From Nitrosomonas eutropha (GTDB lineage: Bacteria; Pseudomonadota; Gammaproteobacteria; Burkholderiales; Nitrosomonadaceae): 64,000 nucleotides of DNA. Positions within the stretch are counted from its first letter, which is position 1; every line of letters starts with the position of its first letter. The stretch spans positions 248,001 through 312,000 of the forward strand of contig NZ_FPBL01000001.1 of NCBI RefSeq assembly GCF_900116685.1, in the 5' to 3' direction. Below, one piece after another: positions 10,417 to 20,610 of this stretch. The notes beneath the pieces are model-generated. The model searched no databases. It was not told where the DNA came from and worked only from the letters and a program-made list of their open reading frames with translations. Position numbers and translations under genes: made by a program.

Positions 10417-11487
10417 TCACTGGGATTGCAAATTTGCCAGGACCATATCCCCCATTTCCACGGTGCCTATTTTCTTTAAGCCTGTTTCATAAATATCCTC
10501 GGTGCGATAACCTTGTTTCAGTGTTTTCTGAACAGCGCTTTCAATTCGTGATGCAGCCGCCCCCTCATTAAAAGAATAACGCAGCATCATCGCTGCGGAC
10601 AAAATAGTCGCCAGTGGGTTGGCAATATTTTTACCAGCTATATCCGGCGCAGATCCATGAATAGGCTCATACAGACCCTTGTTTCGGTCATCCAGAGAGG
10701 CTGATGGAAGCATTCCAATTGAACCCGTTAGCATGGATGCTTCATCTGATAAAATATCGCCAAACATATTACCCGTAACGATTACATCAAATTGTTTAGG
10801 GTTACGCACCAGTTGCATTGCCGCATTATCCACCAGCATATGCGAAAGCGTAACATCCGGATACGATTGTGCAGTTTCTGTTACTACATCACGCCATAAT
10901 TGTGTACACTCCAGAACGTTCATTTTATCCACCGAGCACAACTTGCCACTTCTCCTGCGTGCTGCCTGAAATGCAACATGGGCAATACGCCTGATTTCTG
11001 ATTCAGAATAAATCATCGTATTAAAACCCACTTTCTGTCCATCTCTGTATTCGATACCTCGCGGTTTTCCGAAATAAATATCACCAGTTAATTCACGGAC
11101 AATCAGGATATCTAACCCGGTCACAATTTCCGGTTTCAAAGTCGAAGCATTTGCCAGCTCGGGATAGAGTACTACCGGTCGTAAATTGGCGAACAAACCA
11201 AGTGTCTTACGAATCGCCAGCAGTCCTCGCTCCGGTCGTTTTTCGCGAGGCAGGTTGTCGTATTGAATTCCGCCCACAGCTCCAAGCAATATGGCATCGG
11301 TTTCAACAGACAGTTTACGTGTTGCCTCCGGGAAAGGTTCTCCTGTAGCATCTACGGCACAACCACCCAGCAAGCCGGGCTCCAGCTCAATCTTTAATCC
11401 TTCCTGTTTAAAATAAAGCAGCACGCGCTCGGCTTGTGCCATGATTTCAGGGCCAATACCATCACCTGCCAACAACGCAATTTTCAT
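10417..11487 (-). CDS. leuB: 3-isopropylmalate dehydrogenase
   Basis: A 356-residue NAD-dependent enzyme that oxidises and decarboxylates 3-isopropylmalate in leucine synthesis. The start [15 protein letters not shown] is the family signature. The substrate and metal region reads [13 protein letters not shown] followed by [14 protein letters not shown], and the NAD pocket motif [10 protein letters not shown] is present. It lies 4 bp behind leuD and is the last leu gene of this operon. Confidence 0.97.
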   Translation of the reverse strand: MKIALLAGDGIGPEIMAQAERVLLYFKQEGLKIELEPGLLGGCAVDATGEPFPEATRKLSVETDAILLGAVGGIQYDNLPREKRPERGLLAIRKTLGLFANLRPVVLYPELANASTLKPEIVTGLDILIVRELTGDIYFGKPRGIEYRDGQKVGFNTMIYSESEIRRIAHVAFQAARRRSGKLCSVDKMNVLECTQLWRDVVTETAQSYPDVTLSHMLVDNAAMQLVRNPKQFDVIVTGNMFGDILSDEASMLTGSIGMLPSASLDDRNKGLYEPIHGSAPDIAGKNIANPLATILSAAMMLRYSFNEGAAASRIESAVQKTLKQGYRTEDIYETGLKKIGTVEMGDMVLANLQSQ

Positions 11488-11491
11488 ACGC

Positions 11492-12151
11492 TCAATCTGC
11501 CTTTACTTTTTGTTGCAAAAATAGCCAGGGCTGCTCATTTCTTCGATTCATCTCAAACTTTCTGATTTTGTCAGCATGTTGCAGAGTCAAGCCAATCTCA
11601 TCCAGCCCGTTAAGCAAGCAATGTTTACGGAAATGATCAACCTCAAACCAGCAAACCTCACCGGATGGAGTTGTTACGGTTTGTGCTTCCAGATTGATTT
11701 CCAGTTGATAACCATCCATTGTCAGGGCATCCCTGATCAGTCTGTCAACAACGGGCGCCTCCAGCACAATCGGCAACAGACCAATCTTGAAGCAATTGTT
11801 GTAAAAAATATCAGCAAAACTCGGTGCAATAATTACAGCGAAGCCGTAATCCTGCAAAGCCCAAGGAGCGTGTTCTCTACTGGATCCACAGCCAAAATTA
11901 TCACGTGCGACAAGAATTCTGGCTCCCTGATAGCGCGATTGGTTCAGGATGAAGTCTGGATTCAGTTGACGCGATGCAGCATCTTTACCCGGCTCACCAT
12001 AATCAAGATAACGCCATTCATCGAACAGGTTCTGGCCAAAACCTGAACGCTTGATTGATTTCAGAAATTGCTTGGGAATAATCGCATCTGTATCAATATT
12101 TGCACGATCCAGCGGTGCAACTATCCCCCGGAGCTGTTCAAATTTTTTCAT
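11492..12151 (-). CDS. leuD: 3-isopropylmalate dehydratase small subunit
   Basis: A 219-residue swivel subunit that pairs with LeuC to isomerise 2- to 3-isopropylmalate. The motif [15 protein letters not shown] (about residues 84-98) is the substrate-binding loop, and the start ([26 protein letters not shown]) matches proteobacterial LeuD. It starts 5 bp after the entericidin-like gene and ends 4 bp before leuB. Confidence 0.97.
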   Translation of the reverse strand: MKKFEQLRGIVAPLDRANIDTDAIIPKQFLKSIKRSGFGQNLFDEWRYLDYGEPGKDAASRQLNPDFILNQSRYQGARILVARDNFGCGSSREHAPWALQDYGFAVIIAPSFADIFYNNCFKIGLLPIVLEAPVVDRLIRDALTMDGYQLEINLEAQTVTTPSGEVCWFEVDHFRKHCLLNGLDEIGLTLQHADKIRKFEMNRRNEQPWLFLQQKVKAD

Positions 12152-12156
12152 TCCAT

Positions 12157-12285
12157 TTATTTAGCAGTTCTTTCAATGGCTTCGCCACCACGCTGAACAT
12201 CCTTACCAAGTCCTTGCATCGTATTACAAGCAGTCAGCTGCGCAGTAATTATCAGCAATAAAGATAATGCGAACAGTGTTTTCAT
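12157..12285 (-). CDS. Entericidin EcnA/B-family small lipoprotein
   Basis: A 42-residue protein starting at an ATG (12283-12285) with a GGAG ribosome site 6 bases upstream. The signal peptide [20 protein letters not shown] ends in a lipobox with lipidated cysteine C20. The mature part ([23 protein letters not shown]) has the family pattern GxGxDxxxxGxxIE. Entericidins are small outer-membrane lipoproteins; EcnB has been called a bacteriolytic toxin and EcnA its antidote, but many family members have no tested role. It sits inside the leu operon, 32 bp after leuC and 5 bp before leuD, so it must be co-transcribed with leucine biosynthesis. Confidence 0.88.
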   Translation of the reverse strand: MKTLFALSLLLIITAQLTACNTMQGLGKDVQRGGEAIERTAK

Positions 12286-12317
12286 CACCAATCTCCTATA
12301 TAAATAAAAAACTCTGT

Positions 12318-13730
12318 TTAATGGGTAAAAGAGCGTACATCCACGAAATGACCAGATATGGCAGCCGCAGCAGCCATGGACGGGCTAACCAGGTGCGTTC
12401 GGCCACCAGGGCCTTGTCGCCCCTCAAAGTTCCGATTGGAAGTCGAAGCGCAGCGCTCCCCAGGCAATAATTTGTCATCATTCATCGCCAGACACATTGA
12501 ACACCCAGGTTCGCGCCATTCAAATCCCGCCGCTTGAAAAATTCTATCCAGCCCCTCTGTCTCAGCCATCGATTTGACCAGGCCAGAACCAGGAACCACC
12601 ATAGCCAGCTTAATATTAGGGGCAATCCGTTTTCCTCTGACAATTTCTGCTGCTGCACGCAAATCCTCTATACGGGAATTGGTGCAAGAACCAATAAATA
12701 TTTTATCCAGTGTTATATCCTGTATGGGTGTTCCTGGCTTAAGTCCCATATATTCAAGCGCATGTTCGATATTATGACGCTTGACCGGATCACTAATATC
12801 TGTAGGGTCGGGCACATATCCATCAATCGTGGTTACCATTTCCGGTGAAGTTCCCCAAGTTACCTGAGGCTTGATGTTCTCTGCCTTTAATTCCACAACA
12901 TGATCAAAAACAGCATCCTCATCACTTTTCAATGTACGCCAATACGCAACCGCCTGACCCCATAAATCTTCCCGGGGCGCAAAAGGTCTTCCCTTAATAT
13001 AATTGATCGTGACGTCATCTACCCCAATCATCCCCGCACGTGCACCTGCCTCGATCGCCATATTGCAAAGTGTCATCCGGCCTTCCATGGACAGGGCTCG
13101 AATCGCATTACCAGCAAACTCGATAGCATGTCCTGTACCACCTGCTGTTCCTATTTCACCGATAATAGCTAATGCGATATCCTTAGCCGTTACACCCTGA
13201 CCCAGATCTCCTTCAACTTTGACCAACATTGCTTTGGATTTCCGGGCAACCAGACATTGTGTCGCCAAAACATGCTCAACCTCAGATGTGCCAATACCGA
13301 ACGCTAAACACGCAAACGCCCCATGAGTACTGGTATGAGAATCCCCACAGACAACAGTCATACCGGGTAGTGTTGCGCCCTGTTCCGGTCCGATCACATG
13401 CACAATTCCCTGACGTTCATCATCCATCTTGAACTCAGTAATTGCAAACTCCTCACAATTTTGACTGAGTGTTTCAACCTGTAAACGGGATATCGGGTCA
13501 CTGATGCCACTGCCCCGGTCAGTTGTGGGGACATTGTGATCCGCTACCGCCAGGATAGAATCAGTACGCCACGGCCTACGTCCCGATAGCTTCAAATTTT
13601 CAAAAGCCTGAGGGCTGGTTACTTCGTGTACCAAGTGACGATCAATGTAAAGTATCACCATGCCATTCGGATCATCCGATTCAGCATGAACCACATGACT
13701 ATCCCAAAGCTTGTCGTATAACGTTTTCAT
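12318..13730 (-). CDS. leuC: 3-isopropylmalate dehydratase large subunit
   Basis: A 470-residue aconitase-family subunit carrying a [4Fe-4S] cluster. The three cluster ligands are C349 (in GSCTNSR), C410 and C413 (in EPGCSMC). It catalyses the isomerisation step of leucine synthesis together with LeuD. It is the first gene of the visible minus-strand operon leuC-ecn-leuD-leuB. The promoter is expected in the spacer above 13730. leuA is not in the window. Confidence 0.97.
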   Translation of the reverse strand: MKTLYDKLWDSHVVHAESDDPNGMVILYIDRHLVHEVTSPQAFENLKLSGRRPWRTDSILAVADHNVPTTDRGSGISDPISRLQVETLSQNCEEFAITEFKMDDERQGIVHVIGPEQGATLPGMTVVCGDSHTSTHGAFACLAFGIGTSEVEHVLATQCLVARKSKAMLVKVEGDLGQGVTAKDIALAIIGEIGTAGGTGHAIEFAGNAIRALSMEGRMTLCNMAIEAGARAGMIGVDDVTINYIKGRPFAPREDLWGQAVAYWRTLKSDEDAVFDHVVELKAENIKPQVTWGTSPEMVTTIDGYVPDPTDISDPVKRHNIEHALEYMGLKPGTPIQDITLDKIFIGSCTNSRIEDLRAAAEIVRGKRIAPNIKLAMVVPGSGLVKSMAETEGLDRIFQAAGFEWREPGCSMCLAMNDDKLLPGERCASTSNRNFEGRQGPGGRTHLVSPSMAAAAAISGHFVDVRSFTH

Positions 13731-13855
13731 TTTTCAATATGATTACCTATTTTTACGGGCGCAATTATCCCATAAAGCCTGTCTGAGTAACAAATTACCG
13801 GGCCAATGAAAATCTCCCGGTAGTAATTTTTTCCAATATATCTCTCGGAAGGATA

Positions 13856-14194
13856 ATGGGGGTCTTTTAGAATCTATCAAGCGCAAATCAGTTCGCTAAA
13901 TATAGAATCAAGATAGGGGTATCCGGGATATTTGACCATGCTCACGCATGGACGATCAGTCGCGCAAAGCAACGGCTGACGAAGCAAATCCAATACAACC
14001 TGCTGTTTCATCAACTCATTGGAGAGTCGATAAATAACGATAACGCAGTGTGGGACAGGAAAAAATTATGGTATCGCCGATTTTATCGGGTACTGGCAGG
14101 AAATGAAGTATTCCACATGTTGCGCAAAACACCGCTCTACTTGTATTGGGCAAGATTACCGCTAGCGGGAATAATACAACTTTTTAATATATAA
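13856..14194 (+). pseudogene. ORF remnant with amber codon at position 5
   Basis: An ATG at 13856 is preceded by GGAAGG 4 bases upstream, but the fifth codon is TAG (13868-13870). The same frame then stays open for 107 codons to a TAA at 14192-14194. The downstream peptide (for example FDHAHAWTISRAKQR, then WYRRFYRVLAGNEVFH) is rich in aromatic and basic residues and looks protein-like, with no in-frame ATG until late. I do not recognise the family. It could be a gene killed by one point mutation, a 3' fragment of a larger lost gene, or chance. It occupies most of the 510 bp between leuC and ychF; the rest of that spacer shows nothing clear. Confidence 0.4.
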
Positions 14195-14241
14195 GGCGTA
14201 AATACAAACTAATGAATGAAGCAATACACCTCACCAGTCTG

Positions 14242-15333
14242 TTAGACGTTAAACAAAAAATGCATCACATCACCATCCTGAACGATGTAATCCTTGCCTT
14301 CCACACGCATTTTACCTTTTTCCTTCGCGCCAGCTTCGCCGCCACAAGCAATAAAATCAGCGTAGGAAATAGTTTGCGCCCGGATGAAGCCCTTTTCAAA
14401 GTCGGTATGGATGGCTCCTGCCGCCTGCGGAGCAGTGTCTCCCCTGTGTATGGTCCAGGCACGCACCTCCTTCACGCCAGCGGTGAAATACGTTTGCAGG
14501 CCAAGCAGATCGTAACCAGTACGAATCAGGCGATTGAGGCCGGGCTCTTCCAGTCCCAGATCTGCTAGAAATTCCTTTTTATCTGCTTCATCGAGATCAG
14601 CTAGCTCAGCTTCGATCTTGGCGCACAACACTACGACAGGTGCATTTTCTTTTGCTGCATATTCACGTAATTGATCAAGATGTGAGTTGTTTTCGAAACC
14701 ATCTTCCAGCACGTTGCCTACATACATGGCCGGCTTGATTGTCAGCAGACATAATGACTTGATGATTTCTCTCTCATCATCTGAAAGTAGAAAAGTACGC
14801 GCTGGCTGACCCTGGTTAAGGTGTAACACCAGTTTTTCAAGCACTGCAACCAGTTTGCTCGCTTCCTTATCACCAGATTTCGCTTTTTTACCATCACGTG
14901 CAATGGCTTTCTCCACGGTGGCGAGATCGGCCAACGCCAGTTCGGTCAGAATAATTTCAATATCGGCCAGCGGATCGACTTTCCCCGTAACATGCACGAC
15001 ATTCGGATCATCAAAGCAGCGCACAACATTAACAATAGCATCTGTTTCACGGATGTTGGCAAGAAACTGGTTGCCCAGTCCTTCCCCTCTGGAAGCGCCT
15101 GCAACCAATCCGGCAATATCAACAAATTCCACGATAGCAGGTTGTACACGCTGCGGATTGACGATTTTACTCAGCTCAGCGAGACGTGAATCAGGCACCT
15201 CAACTATGCCAATGTTGGGTTCGATAGTGCAGAACGGGTAATTTTCCGCAGCAATGCCCGCTTTGGTCAATGCATTAAACAAGGTAGATTTGCCAACATT
15301 AGGCAAACCAACAATTCCACATTTCAAGCTCAT
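14242..15333 (-). CDS. ychF: Redox-regulated ATPase YchF (Obg-like)
   Basis: A 363-residue P-loop protein of the Obg family that prefers ATP. The G1 loop GLPNVGKST is at residues 9-17 and G3 is DIAGLV. The C-terminal TGS-type domain ends in the conserved [15 protein letters not shown] and [18 protein letters not shown]. It binds ribosomes and is linked to the oxidative-stress response in other bacteria. It lies 54 bp behind pth, the usual pair. Confidence 0.96.
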   Translation of the reverse strand: MSLKCGIVGLPNVGKSTLFNALTKAGIAAENYPFCTIEPNIGIVEVPDSRLAELSKIVNPQRVQPAIVEFVDIAGLVAGASRGEGLGNQFLANIRETDAIVNVVRCFDDPNVVHVTGKVDPLADIEIILTELALADLATVEKAIARDGKKAKSGDKEASKLVAVLEKLVLHLNQGQPARTFLLSDDEREIIKSLCLLTIKPAMYVGNVLEDGFENNSHLDQLREYAAKENAPVVVLCAKIEAELADLDEADKKEFLADLGLEEPGLNRLIRTGYDLLGLQTYFTAGVKEVRAWTIHRGDTAPQAAGAIHTDFEKGFIRAQTISYADFIACGGEAGAKEKGKMRVEGKDYIVQDGDVMHFLFNV

Positions 15334-15387
15334 AATCCGGTTTCCATCAATTTCCTGAATGCTGCGTAGAGTACGCTTCTTGTTTTG

Positions 15388-15975
15388 TTAGTTTTCCTGT
15401 CGGGTATGCAATTGCTGCATGGCTGCTGCAAAATCCCCCCGGGCGATTAGTGGCCACACCTGCATGCTGTGATCTATTGCCTCGTCAATCAGTGCCGCTT
15501 CTTCTCTGCGCGGGAGGTGCAGCACATAATCCACTACCTGACTTCTGTCCCCTGGATGTCCCACGCCAATCCGTAAGCGCCAGAAAGCCTGACTGGAAAG
15601 ATTAGCAACGATACTTTTAAGGCCATTATGCCCCCCGGTTCCACCACCAGATTTCAGCTTGATAATACCGGGTTGCAAATCCAGTTCATCGTGGATAACC
15701 AGTATCTGCCCGGGTGTTATCTTATAGTAGCGGCACATGGCTCCCACCGACATACCGCTGGCATTCATGTAGGTTTGCGGCTTGAGTAACCAGATATCTG
15801 TATCGGATTGAACAATGCGCGCGCACAGCCCTCTAAAGCGGATATCCAGTGCAAAAGAAACTCGCCGCGCGTCAGCCAAACGATCCAGCCAGTCAAAACC
15901 GATATTATGGCGGGTTGAGGTATATTTATCGCCAGGGTTGCCAAGGCCGACCACCAGCCTTATGGGTAGTTCCAT
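15388..15975 (-). CDS. pth: Peptidyl-tRNA hydrolase
   Basis: A 195-residue enzyme that recycles peptidyl-tRNA released from stalled ribosomes. The motif GLGNPG (residues 10-15, with N13) and the catalytic histidine H23 in TRHNIGF are present, as are YMNASG and GGTGGHNGLKS. It stands between rplY and ychF, a common trio. Confidence 0.97.
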   Translation of the reverse strand: MELPIRLVVGLGNPGDKYTSTRHNIGFDWLDRLADARRVSFALDIRFRGLCARIVQSDTDIWLLKPQTYMNASGMSVGAMCRYYKITPGQILVIHDELDLQPGIIKLKSGGGTGGHNGLKSIVANLSSQAFWRLRIGVGHPGDRSQVVDYVLHLPRREEAALIDEAIDHSMQVWPLIARGDFAAAMQQLHTRQEN

Positions 15976-16050
15976 AACTCAGTACAATCCCGACAACAGA
16001 CGATTTAATATTTAATAAAAAATGAAGTAAACTTCAGAACACCAAGAATC

Positions 16051-16075
16051 ACGCCAGAGAAATATTCTCTGGCGT
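16051..16075 (-). terminator. Perfect 11-bp hairpin between rplY and pth
   Basis: The arms ACGCCAGAGAA and TTCTCTGGCGT are separated by three bases, just after the rplY stop codon. No T-run follows directly on the minus strand, so this may be a weak terminator, an RNA-stability stem or a Rho-associated structure rather than a full intrinsic terminator. Confidence 0.55.
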
Positions 16076-16087
16076 ACATCAGATAAA

Positions 16088-16696
16088 TCAGGCAGATTCT
16101 TCGCCGGACTCATCCGCAGATTCTCCGCCACGCGGCATAATAAGAGTGGAAATCGGCTGATTATCACCCCTCAACAGGGCTGGTATTTCAACATTTTCTG
16201 GCAATTTCAAATCGCTCGTGTGTAGCGTGCTACCGGCTGTCATTTCCGACAAATCCACCGTAATAGACTCAGGTAAATCTTTTGGCAAACAGGATATTTC
16301 AACTTCAGTCGCTACATGACTGATCATTCCACCCGACAATTTGACCCCAGGTGCAATATCAGCATTGATGAAATGTAGCGGTACTTTCACATGTATTTTC
16401 TGATCCTGTCTAATCCGCTGAAAATCAATGTGCAGCACCTGCTGCTTGAACGGATGCATTTGCACATCACGCAAAAGTACCTGTTCCTTTTTCCCATCTA
16501 CGTCAATCGAAAGTATCGATGCATGAAAAGCATCTGTTTTCAGTTTATAGTACAGATCCTTGTGATCAAGATCTATCGGTTGCGCAGTACCTCCTCCCCC
16601 GTAGATGACACCCGGTAACCTGCCCTGGATACGCAGACGGCGATTTGCACCGGTTCCATATAAATTACGACTGTTAGCACTTATTTCAATTGGCAT
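16088..16696 (-). CDS. rplY: 50S ribosomal protein L25 (general stress protein Ctc type)
   Basis: A 202-residue long-form L25 with an N-terminal 5S-rRNA-binding domain ([10 protein letters not shown]... [10 protein letters not shown]) and a C-terminal Ctc beta domain, followed by an acidic tail ([13 protein letters not shown]). I chose the start at 16696 because the ribosome site CAGGAG lies 6 bases before that ATG. An upstream ATG would add nine residues that do not fit the family. It is 53 bp behind prs, and the prs-rplY-pth-ychF order is typical. Confidence 0.95.
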   Translation of the reverse strand: MPIEISANSRNLYGTGANRRLRIQGRLPGVIYGGGGTAQPIDLDHKDLYYKLKTDAFHASILSIDVDGKKEQVLLRDVQMHPFKQQVLHIDFQRIRQDQKIHVKVPLHFINADIAPGVKLSGGMISHVATEVEISCLPKDLPESITVDLSEMTAGSTLHTSDLKLPENVEIPALLRGDNQPISTLIMPRGGESADESGEESA

Positions 16697-16749
16697 TCCA
16701 TTCTCCTGAAAACAGCCCATCATATCTGTGAGCGGGCCACAAAATTATC

Positions 16750-17700
16750 TTATTCTATAAACAACGAACTCAGTGAACTTTCATTACTTACCCTAAGCAT
16801 GGATTCGCCCAGTAAACTGGCCACACTTAACTGCTGTATACGGTTACATTTGCTGGCATCTTCTCTCAAAGGGATTGTATCTGTTACCACCAGCTTATCC
16901 AGATCAGAATTCTGTACACGCTCTACCGCCTTGCCTGATAAAACTGCATGGGTTGAATAAGCAATCACGCTGGCCGCACCTTCCCGTTTAAGTGCCGAAG
17001 CTGCTTCACATAATGTGTTTGCTGTATCCACCATGTCGTCAATAATTACACAGGTACGCTCTCTGACATCGCCGATAATGTTCATGACCTTGGACTCATT
17101 TGGTTTGGGGCGCCGCTTGTCAATAATAGCCAGATCACATTCCAGACGCTTAGCCATATGACGAGCCCTGACAACACCCCCCACATCAGGAGATACCACG
17201 ATCAGGTTCTGATAGTCATGTTTCCAGATGTCTCCCAACAGCGTAGGTGTGCCATAAATATTATCCACAGGAATATCGAAAAAACCCTGAATCTGATCAG
17301 AATGCAAATCCATGGTCAATACTCTGTCGACACCGACGCTAGTCAACATATTTGCCACGACTTTAGCTGTAATAGGTACTCGTGCAGAACGAGTTCTCCT
17401 GTCTTGCCGTGCATAACCAAAATAGGGAATCGCTGCGGTAACGCGGCTGGCCGATGCGCGTTTTAGTGCATCAACAATCACCAGAATTTCCATTAGGCTG
17501 TCGTTGGTTGGTGTACAGGTGGATTGCAATACAAAAACATCGTTACCTCTGACGTTTTCAAGTATCTCCACCATGACTTCACCATCACTGAAGCGCCCTA
17601 CAGTCGCACGCCCTAAATTGATATTCAGGTATTTGACCACATCATGCGCCAGCTTGGGATTGGCCGTTCCGGTAAAGACCATCAGGCTGTCATAGGACAT
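16750..17700 (-). CDS. prs: Ribose-phosphate pyrophosphokinase
   Basis: A 316-residue enzyme that makes phosphoribosyl pyrophosphate from ribose-5-phosphate and ATP, feeding purine, pyrimidine, histidine, tryptophan and NAD synthesis. Visible family elements are [10 protein letters not shown], the flexible-loop region [14 protein letters not shown], the metal-site [11 protein letters not shown], and the PRPP loop [13 protein letters not shown]. The gene follows tRNA-Gln by about 90 bp on the same strand. Confidence 0.97.
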   Translation of the reverse strand: MSYDSLMVFTGTANPKLAHDVVKYLNINLGRATVGRFSDGEVMVEILENVRGNDVFVLQSTCTPTNDSLMEILVIVDALKRASASRVTAAIPYFGYARQDRRTRSARVPITAKVVANMLTSVGVDRVLTMDLHSDQIQGFFDIPVDNIYGTPTLLGDIWKHDYQNLIVVSPDVGGVVRARHMAKRLECDLAIIDKRRPKPNESKVMNIIGDVRERTCVIIDDMVDTANTLCEAASALKREGAASVIAYSTHAVLSGKAVERVQNSDLDKLVVTDTIPLREDASKCNRIQQLSVASLLGESMLRVSNESSLSSLFIE

Positions 17701-17792
17701 AGGTAACTTTTACTTCTGGTTTAAAAGATGACACAGACAGATTCGGCCATTGATACAACAATTGACATAGTACTGGCAGATTCACTGAGATT

Positions 17793-17867
17793 TGGCTGGG
17801 GAGGTAGGGATCGAACCTACGAATGCCGGAATCAAAATCCGGTGCCTTACCACTTGGCGACTCCCCA
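17793..17867 (-). tRNA. tRNA-Gln (anticodon TTG)
   Basis: A 75-base cloverleaf on the minus strand with CCA encoded. The acceptor stem is TGGGGAG pairing with CTCCCCA, with G as discriminator base. The anticodon stem CCGGA/TCCGG encloses the loop TTTTGAT, giving anticodon TTG. The T arm contains GGTTCGATCC. It lies between ispE (8 bp) and prs, so it is probably processed from a common transcript, the usual ispE-tRNA-Gln-prs arrangement. Confidence 0.97.
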
Positions 17868-17875
17868 AAAACATT

Positions 17876-18712
17876 CTAAAAATCCGACAAAGGATGTCTT
17901 GCAAGCCCTGGTGCGATAAAACCACTCATGCCATCAGGCAACTCTCTGAGTGCCTCTCGCGCCGCAGATTCGGAAGGAAACTCTGCAAATACACATGATC
18001 CGGAACCGCTCATTGCCACTTTTGTTGATCCATGTCGCCCTTTTAACCAATCCAGCCATTCGGCGATAACAGGCTGCAAACGCATTGCGACAGGTTCAAG
18101 ATCATTATGCCCCTGCGCCATGGAAAAGGCCGCTATTTTGATGGGAATCGTGTTTCGTGTCAACTCCTTGCTGGCGAAAACTGCCGCCGTGGGAATCTGA
18201 ACTGGGGGCGTCAGAACAACATACCATGCGGGTGGCAAGTCAATCACCTCCAATTTTTCACCAACTCCTTCAGCAAATGCGTTCTTGCCATAGATAAATA
18301 TCGGAACATCAGCGCCCAATTCCAGGCCTAGTGCCATTAAACGTTCTCGTCCCCAGTTAATCTCCCACAGCCTGTTCAGAGCGATTAATGTTGTGGCAGC
18401 GTCGGAGCTTCCCCCACCCAATCCTCCTCCAAGCGGAATATTCTTACTCAGGTGAATTCCAACCCCCAGCATTTCTTTATCGGATCTTTTCTGCAGCAAT
18501 TTTGCCGCCCGAACACATAGATCATCCGTATCTGTCAGGCCTGGAACCAGATTCAAGTGTCTGATAACGCCATCATTGGTGATATTAAAGCTCAGTTGAT
18601 CTGAATAGCCGATAAAACGGAAAACTGTCTGCAGCAGATGGTAACCGTCATCCCGCCGTCCGATTACATGCAAAAACAGATTAAGTTTAGCTGGCGCTGG
18701 AAACGTGTTCAT
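17876..18712 (-). CDS. ispE: 4-diphosphocytidyl-2-C-methyl-D-erythritol kinase
   Basis: A 278-residue GHMP-family kinase of the MEP isoprenoid pathway. The start FPAPAKLNLFLHV is the family signature and the ATP-binding loop is PLGGGLGGGSSDAA. The last GHMP motif reads VAMSGSGSCVFAEF. It lies 24 bp behind lolB and just ahead of tRNA-Gln. Confidence 0.97.
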   Translation of the reverse strand: MNTFPAPAKLNLFLHVIGRRDDGYHLLQTVFRFIGYSDQLSFNITNDGVIRHLNLVPGLTDTDDLCVRAAKLLQKRSDKEMLGVGIHLSKNIPLGGGLGGGSSDAATTLIALNRLWEINWGRERLMALGLELGADVPIFIYGKNAFAEGVGEKLEVIDLPPAWYVVLTPPVQIPTAAVFASKELTRNTIPIKIAAFSMAQGHNDLEPVAMRLQPVIAEWLDWLKGRHGSTKVAMSGSGSCVFAEFPSESAAREALRELPDGMSGFIAPGLARHPLSDF

Positions 18713-18736
18713 ACCCTATATGAGAATCAAAAACCG

Positions 18737-19423
18737 TTACGGCAGTTTCCTGTCCACTCCGACAACGCCCTTTGCCTCTCTCTCCCATTGATCAACGATC
18801 AGCTTCATCTTTACATCCAGTCGACTGAATTCCAACAACCTGGGCAAAGCCGGGACAGTTAGTTGTTCCGGGTAGTAACTCTGATAGACGATATTCCATC
18901 CATCCTGGCGAATTGCCACAGTGCGATTATTCCTATTCAGATCCTTTTCAGCAACGGTGCCCGGAAAATGTTCTCCGCGTACCCAGAATTGCAAACCAGC
19001 AAGCGGCAACTCCCAACCCAATACCTGGCTGGTAAGATATTCTGCGCTTTGCGCCTGATAAATAGCTGGCTCGGAAGTTGTCAAGCGAACCCCCGCCTGA
19101 TCCCGGAGAATTTCTGCAACAACTTGTCCAAGAGGAGAAAATAAATAAATCTCATCGCGCTGTCTGGTATGCCGCCAGCGTATTCCGCCCGAAAATTTCT
19201 GCTGCCTGGCATTCACTACCAACCTGCCAGTAAGCACAAAGGGCTTTCCTGAAGTATCAATCTGTTCATGCACAGGCTGAATAACAACTGTTATTACCTC
19301 AGCACGGTGAGTTTCAGACCCGGCACATCCAGCCAAAATCAGAATCACACCCAGAATCCACTTCCCACATCCAGCTCTACTGGCACTCAAACCGGAAAAG
19401 CAGAAAAACACAACACAAATCAT
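18737..19423 (-). CDS. lolB: Outer-membrane lipoprotein receptor LolB
   Basis: A 228-residue lipoprotein that accepts lipoproteins from the carrier LolA and inserts them into the outer membrane. A hydrophobic signal segment ends in a lipobox LILAGC with the cysteine at about residue 33. The mature domain holds typical LolB patches (FVLTGRLVVNARQQKFSGGIRW and IYLFSPLGQVVAEI). The N-terminus is longer than usual (MICVVFFCFSGLSASRAGCGKW), so the start is uncertain. It precedes ispE, the conserved lolB-ispE-prs order. Confidence 0.9.
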   Translation of the reverse strand: MICVVFFCFSGLSASRAGCGKWILGVILILAGCAGSETHRAEVITVVIQPVHEQIDTSGKPFVLTGRLVVNARQQKFSGGIRWRHTRQRDEIYLFSPLGQVVAEILRDQAGVRLTTSEPAIYQAQSAEYLTSQVLGWELPLAGLQFWVRGEHFPGTVAEKDLNRNNRTVAIRQDGWNIVYQSYYPEQLTVPALPRLLEFSRLDVKMKLIVDQWEREAKGVVGVDRKLP

Positions 19424-19479
19424 CTCAGGAGATCTGGCAGCCAGCCCCCTGCAAAAAATTCCTGACGAATTTTAGTAAT

Positions 19480-19776
19480 CTAAAGCGCATTCCGGATCAT
19501 ATCCTGTTGAGTATTCCGGGGATTTTGCGTATCCGGCAGAGTAATATTCAGCTCCAGCGTTTCCTGATTGTCATCCTGTTCAAATTTTACAGAGATGGCA
19601 TCTTGATCTACCTGTACATATTTCCGGATAACCTGCATCAGTTCTTCCTGCAACTGCGGCAGATAGGATGGCTTATTACGGTAATAGCGCTCATGAGCGA
19701 CAAGGATCTGCAACCTTTCCTTGGCAACCGAAGCTGTTTTAGATTTAGACGATTTAAAATAATCCAGTAAGCTCAT
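19480..19776 (-). CDS. minE: Cell division topological specificity factor MinE
   Basis: A 98-residue protein that stimulates the MinD ATPase and drives pole-to-pole oscillation. The anti-MinCD segment is near the N-terminus (LDYFKSSKSKTASVAKERLQILVAHER) and the dimerisation domain follows. Its start codon overlaps the minD stop by one base. The 56 bp after minE up to lolB hold nothing recognisable. Confidence 0.96.
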   Translation of the reverse strand: MSLLDYFKSSKSKTASVAKERLQILVAHERYYRNKPSYLPQLQEELMQVIRKYVQVDQDAISVKFEQDDNQETLELNITLPDTQNPRNTQQDMIRNAL

Positions 19777-20585
19777 TATTTACCTCCAAACAGCTTTCTG
19801 AAAAACCCTTTCTTGCTATCGATAAAACGAAGGGGCTTTTTTTCACCAAGATAACGCGCCACCACATCTGCATAAGCCTGGCCAGCATCGCTTTTTTCAT
19901 CCAGAATCACAGGGATTCCCGAGTTTGATGCATTCAATACCGACTTGGACTCCGGAATAACACCAAGCAAGTGCAATGACAAAATCTCCTGCACATCTTC
20001 CAGACTCAGCATTTCACCCGATTCAACCCTGTCCGAATCATAACGTGACAGCAGCAGGTATTCCTTGATTGGTTCCATGTTCAACTCAGCCCGGCGCGAT
20101 TTGCTCGCCAGTATTCCCAACATGCGATCCGAGTCCCTTACGGATGAAACTTCCGGATTAGTTACGACAAATGCATCATCCGCATAATACATGGCCAGAT
20201 AGGCACCTTTTTCGATACCTGCGGGCGAATCGCAAACAATATATTTAAAGTCCTTGGAGAGCTCTTCCAATACCCTGCCCACTCCTTCCAGATTCAGTGC
20301 ATCCTTATCACGTGTCTGTGATGCAGGAAGAATATAAAGCTGATTGCAGTTCTTGTCCCGGATTAATGCCTGATTAAGATTTGCCTCACCATTAATGACA
20401 TTGACAAAGTCGTATACCACGCGGCGTTCGCACCCCATAATTAAATCCAGGTTACGCAGGCCGACATCAAAATCAATGACAGCAGTTTTATGCCCTCTTT
20501 TCGCCAACCCCATGGCAATAGCAGCACTGGTTGTGGTTTTGCCAACCCCCCCCTTCCCAGATGTTACAACAATGATTCTTGCCAA
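19776..20585 (-). CDS. minD: Septum site-determining ATPase MinD
   Basis: A 269-residue ParA-like ATPase. The deviant Walker A motif KGGVGKTT is at residues 11-18 and the C-terminus ends in an amphipathic membrane-targeting helix (KGFFRKLFGGK). It recruits MinC to the membrane to block septa at the poles. It is coupled to minE by a one-base overlap and lies 25 bp behind minC. Confidence 0.97.
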   Translation of the reverse strand: MARIIVVTSGKGGVGKTTTSAAIAMGLAKRGHKTAVIDFDVGLRNLDLIMGCERRVVYDFVNVINGEANLNQALIRDKNCNQLYILPASQTRDKDALNLEGVGRVLEELSKDFKYIVCDSPAGIEKGAYLAMYYADDAFVVTNPEVSSVRDSDRMLGILASKSRRAELNMEPIKEYLLLSRYDSDRVESGEMLSLEDVQEILSLHLLGVIPESKSVLNASNSGIPVILDEKSDAGQAYADVVARYLGEKKPLRFIDSKKGFFRKLFGGK

Positions 20586-20610
20586 TTGAATCTCCTTCTC
20601 AGAAATATTT

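Noticed and set aside
17792-17998. Frame reading VGIEPTNAGIK-type sequence across tRNA-Gln
   Set aside because: This is a well-known spurious translation of a tRNA antisense strand.
20546-20553. Eight-C run in minD as a switch tract
   Set aside because: It encodes the essential GKGGVGKT loop and matches the normal glycine codons; shorter than the fimV tract.
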